Assembly: GCA_018882585.1 (NCBI GenBank)
Contig: VFFB01000008.1
Location: 1-40,858 of the forward strand
Source: Candidatus Kapaibacterium sp.
GTDB taxonomy: Bacteria > Bacteroidota > Ignavibacteria > Kapaibacteriales > Kapaibacteriaceae
Direction: 5' to 3'
DNA: 40,858 nt
Positions 39,298-40,858 of the stretch are shown one piece after another. The notes beneath the pieces are model-generated. The model had not been told where the DNA came from. It worked only from the letters and a program-made list of their open reading frames with translations, and ran no database searches. The first letter of the stretch is position 1. Every line of letters begins with the position of its first letter. Position numbers and translations under genes: made by a program.

Positions 39298-40858
39298 ATG
39301 AGAACATCTGTAATGAAGCACCGAATGATCCGAGCCGTAACCCTGACCGTTGTCACGCTATTTGCGTTGCCAACGATTGGTCAAACGGATGGGGCGTACG
39401 TCGGCAAGTTCAAAAACGTCCTTCGATCACTATCGAATTACCGCTATGGTGACATCTCGGTGTTTCGAATTGAGGGCCAATTGTTTGCCGATCTTCAACG
39501 TTACTTGAATCCCCCACCGGTGGATAAAACAGGGTCGATCGAAGCGCTAACCAAAAAAGACGGCAAGCTTGTAACCGCAATTCAAAAGTCGGTTAAAAGA
39601 TCGCAGAATTATGATAAAATCGTGCAGGACCTTGAGGAGAGAGAGGGGTACTCAGCGGATGACCTGGCCGATCGCGACGTGCAGAACGTCATTCAGTATT
39701 ATCTCGATGAGCGTCAGTACCAAAGCGAACTCTTTACAGGTGCGTACATCGTCACATCGAAGTACCAGCGTGGCGAAACAGGCGACGATCTTGTGATCAT
39801 CGGTTTGATGAAGACACGCGTGAAGCCGGCCGGCAACACTATCCGCGATCTGCGAGGCGTGAACCCAGGCGATGTGATTACGCGATATGAGCTTACAAAG
39901 CTGGACCCCCCCCCGTCATCTTCGAAAGAATATGCTGACAAAATGCAGGGCTATCTTCGCGACCAGGTGATTCAGAATAACGTCACAAACGTTACGCTTG
40001 AAGCACAAGGCATCGACGACCCAGATACACGGTTTGTACGTCCTGTGTTCGGTAATGCTGTTCAAGTTTCGGAAGACGACGTACAGCAGTTCATCAAGAT
40101 CACGAACGGTATTCCCGTTGCGTATACTGGTCCGAATGAACTAACGGTGTCAGCCGCTGATCTTATTTCGTATCGCCGTTACAAGGCTGACCCGACGACA
40201 AAGCTGGTCACGTCCATTGAAAAGGATTCAGCCGGTAACGACGTTGAGGTTGAGAAGGAAGTTGTGACCTACAACAGTCGCCTTCCCCAGTACGGTGGTG
40301 AGATCCGTTATGGCCTCGAGGACGTTAATTATCCTTCGCTCTGGAGTGAGCGGATGACCTTAAACGCAGTATGGAGCCAGGCTCGTCTCGGCGTGATTCT
40401 TCCCACAAACGGTTGGTCTTCGCTGGCATCGTCGTTCGGTAACGAGCGCACGATGACTACAGCGGGCTTCGGTGTGAATACAAACATCGAAGTACCGATC
40501 AAGCTTATCGCGGAATCTGGTGTGTTCAACTTTGCAGCCAGTTACGTGTTCGACGATGCTCGCTCGACAAGCCACAAGCGTTTCGATACATCGGTTCGTC
40601 GTTCGTTTGACCACCTCATTCGCTTTCACGCCTCAGCGCAATACACGTTTGCCGTTCGCATCGATGAGTCGAATCTATTCCGTCTGCGCCTTGGTGGTAC
40701 GGGATATTCGATGGAGCGTTGGTTTGACCGTGATTCTATTTCCACAACTGGAGATACGGTGTCGAACTTCTCGAAGTTTGACAGCGAATTCATTGGTGGA
40801 ATTTCAGGTAAGATCGAATTCATGAATACAAGCTGGTCGACACCGCTGGGTGCATCGC
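39298..40858 (+). CDS. Outer-membrane beta-barrel-type protein, 3'-truncated by the window edge (not in the supplied ORF track)
   Basis: Manual translation from ATG at 39298 (MRTSVMKHRMIRAVTLTVVTLFALPTIGQTDGAYVGKFKNVLRSL...) stays open through 40858. Signal peptide; C-terminal half has alternating barrel-like strands (RMTLNAVWSQARLGVILP, GVFNFAASYVFDDA, IRFHASAQYTFAVRI). Confidence 0.8.
   Translation, partial: MRTSVMKHRMIRAVTLTVVTLFALPTIGQTDGAYVGKFKNVLRSLSNYRYGDISVFRIEGQLFADLQRYLNPPPVDKTGSIEALTKKDGKLVTAIQKSVKRSQNYDKIVQDLEEREGYSADDLADRDVQNVIQYYLDERQYQSELFTGAYIVTSKYQRGETGDDLVIIGLMKTRVKPAGNTIRDLRGVNPGDVITRYELTKLDPPPSSSKEYADKMQGYLRDQVIQNNVTNVTLEAQGIDDPDTRFVRPVFGNAVQVSEDDVQQFIKITNGIPVAYTGPNELTVSAADLISYRRYKADPTTKLVTSIEKDSAGNDVEVEKEVVTYNSRLPQYGGEIRYGLEDVNYPSLWSERMTLNAVWSQARLGVILPTNGWSSLASSFGNERTMTTAGFGVNTNIEVPIKLIAESGVFNFAASYVFDDARSTSHKRFDTSVRRSFDHLIRFHASAQYTFAVRIDESNLFRLRLGGTGYSMERWFDRDSISTTGDTVSNFSKFDSEFIGGISGKIEFMNTSWSTPLGAS

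Overview
The window looks like a bacterial chromosome segment, probably from the Bacteroidota/Chlorobiota/Kapabacteria-like group (my inference, from C-terminal sorting-domain-like tails, DUF1573, PCMD-like and DUF1800/DUF1501 genes). It is mostly ordinary, densely packed housekeeping DNA: ettA (5'-truncated), pckA, a THUMP-like-domain methyltransferase, mscL, an ECF sigma factor, hutU, DUF971, asnS, pepF, a MltB-like lytic transglycosylase, DUF1573, a CtpE-like P-type ATPase, a DUF1800/DUF1501 pair, tig-clpP-clpX with an upstream tRNA-Leu(UAG), a TonB-dependent receptor, a Fic protein, csaA, hpnE, PAP2, B12-dependent nrdJ, and finally a membrane-anchored GldM-like protein followed by an outer-membrane-type protein that runs off the window and is missing from the supplied ORF track. 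The least ordinary regions are: (i) about 5.4-6.8 kb, a ~14-copy 28-bp tandem array with no stop in any frame, bordered by 9-bp-periodic ATGGAC micro-repeats in opposite orientation and a 12-bp direct repeat, next to a 23S-IVS-type four-helix-bundle gene; (ii) the PAP2/nrdJ intergenic region, with two DnaA-box-like sites, a long hairpin just before nrdJ, and a minus-strand terminator just before PAP2; (iii) the 37.2-40.9 kb envelope gene pair, with a 9-C homopolymer in the coding sequence. All assignments come from reading the sequence and from memory of protein families; no searches were run.
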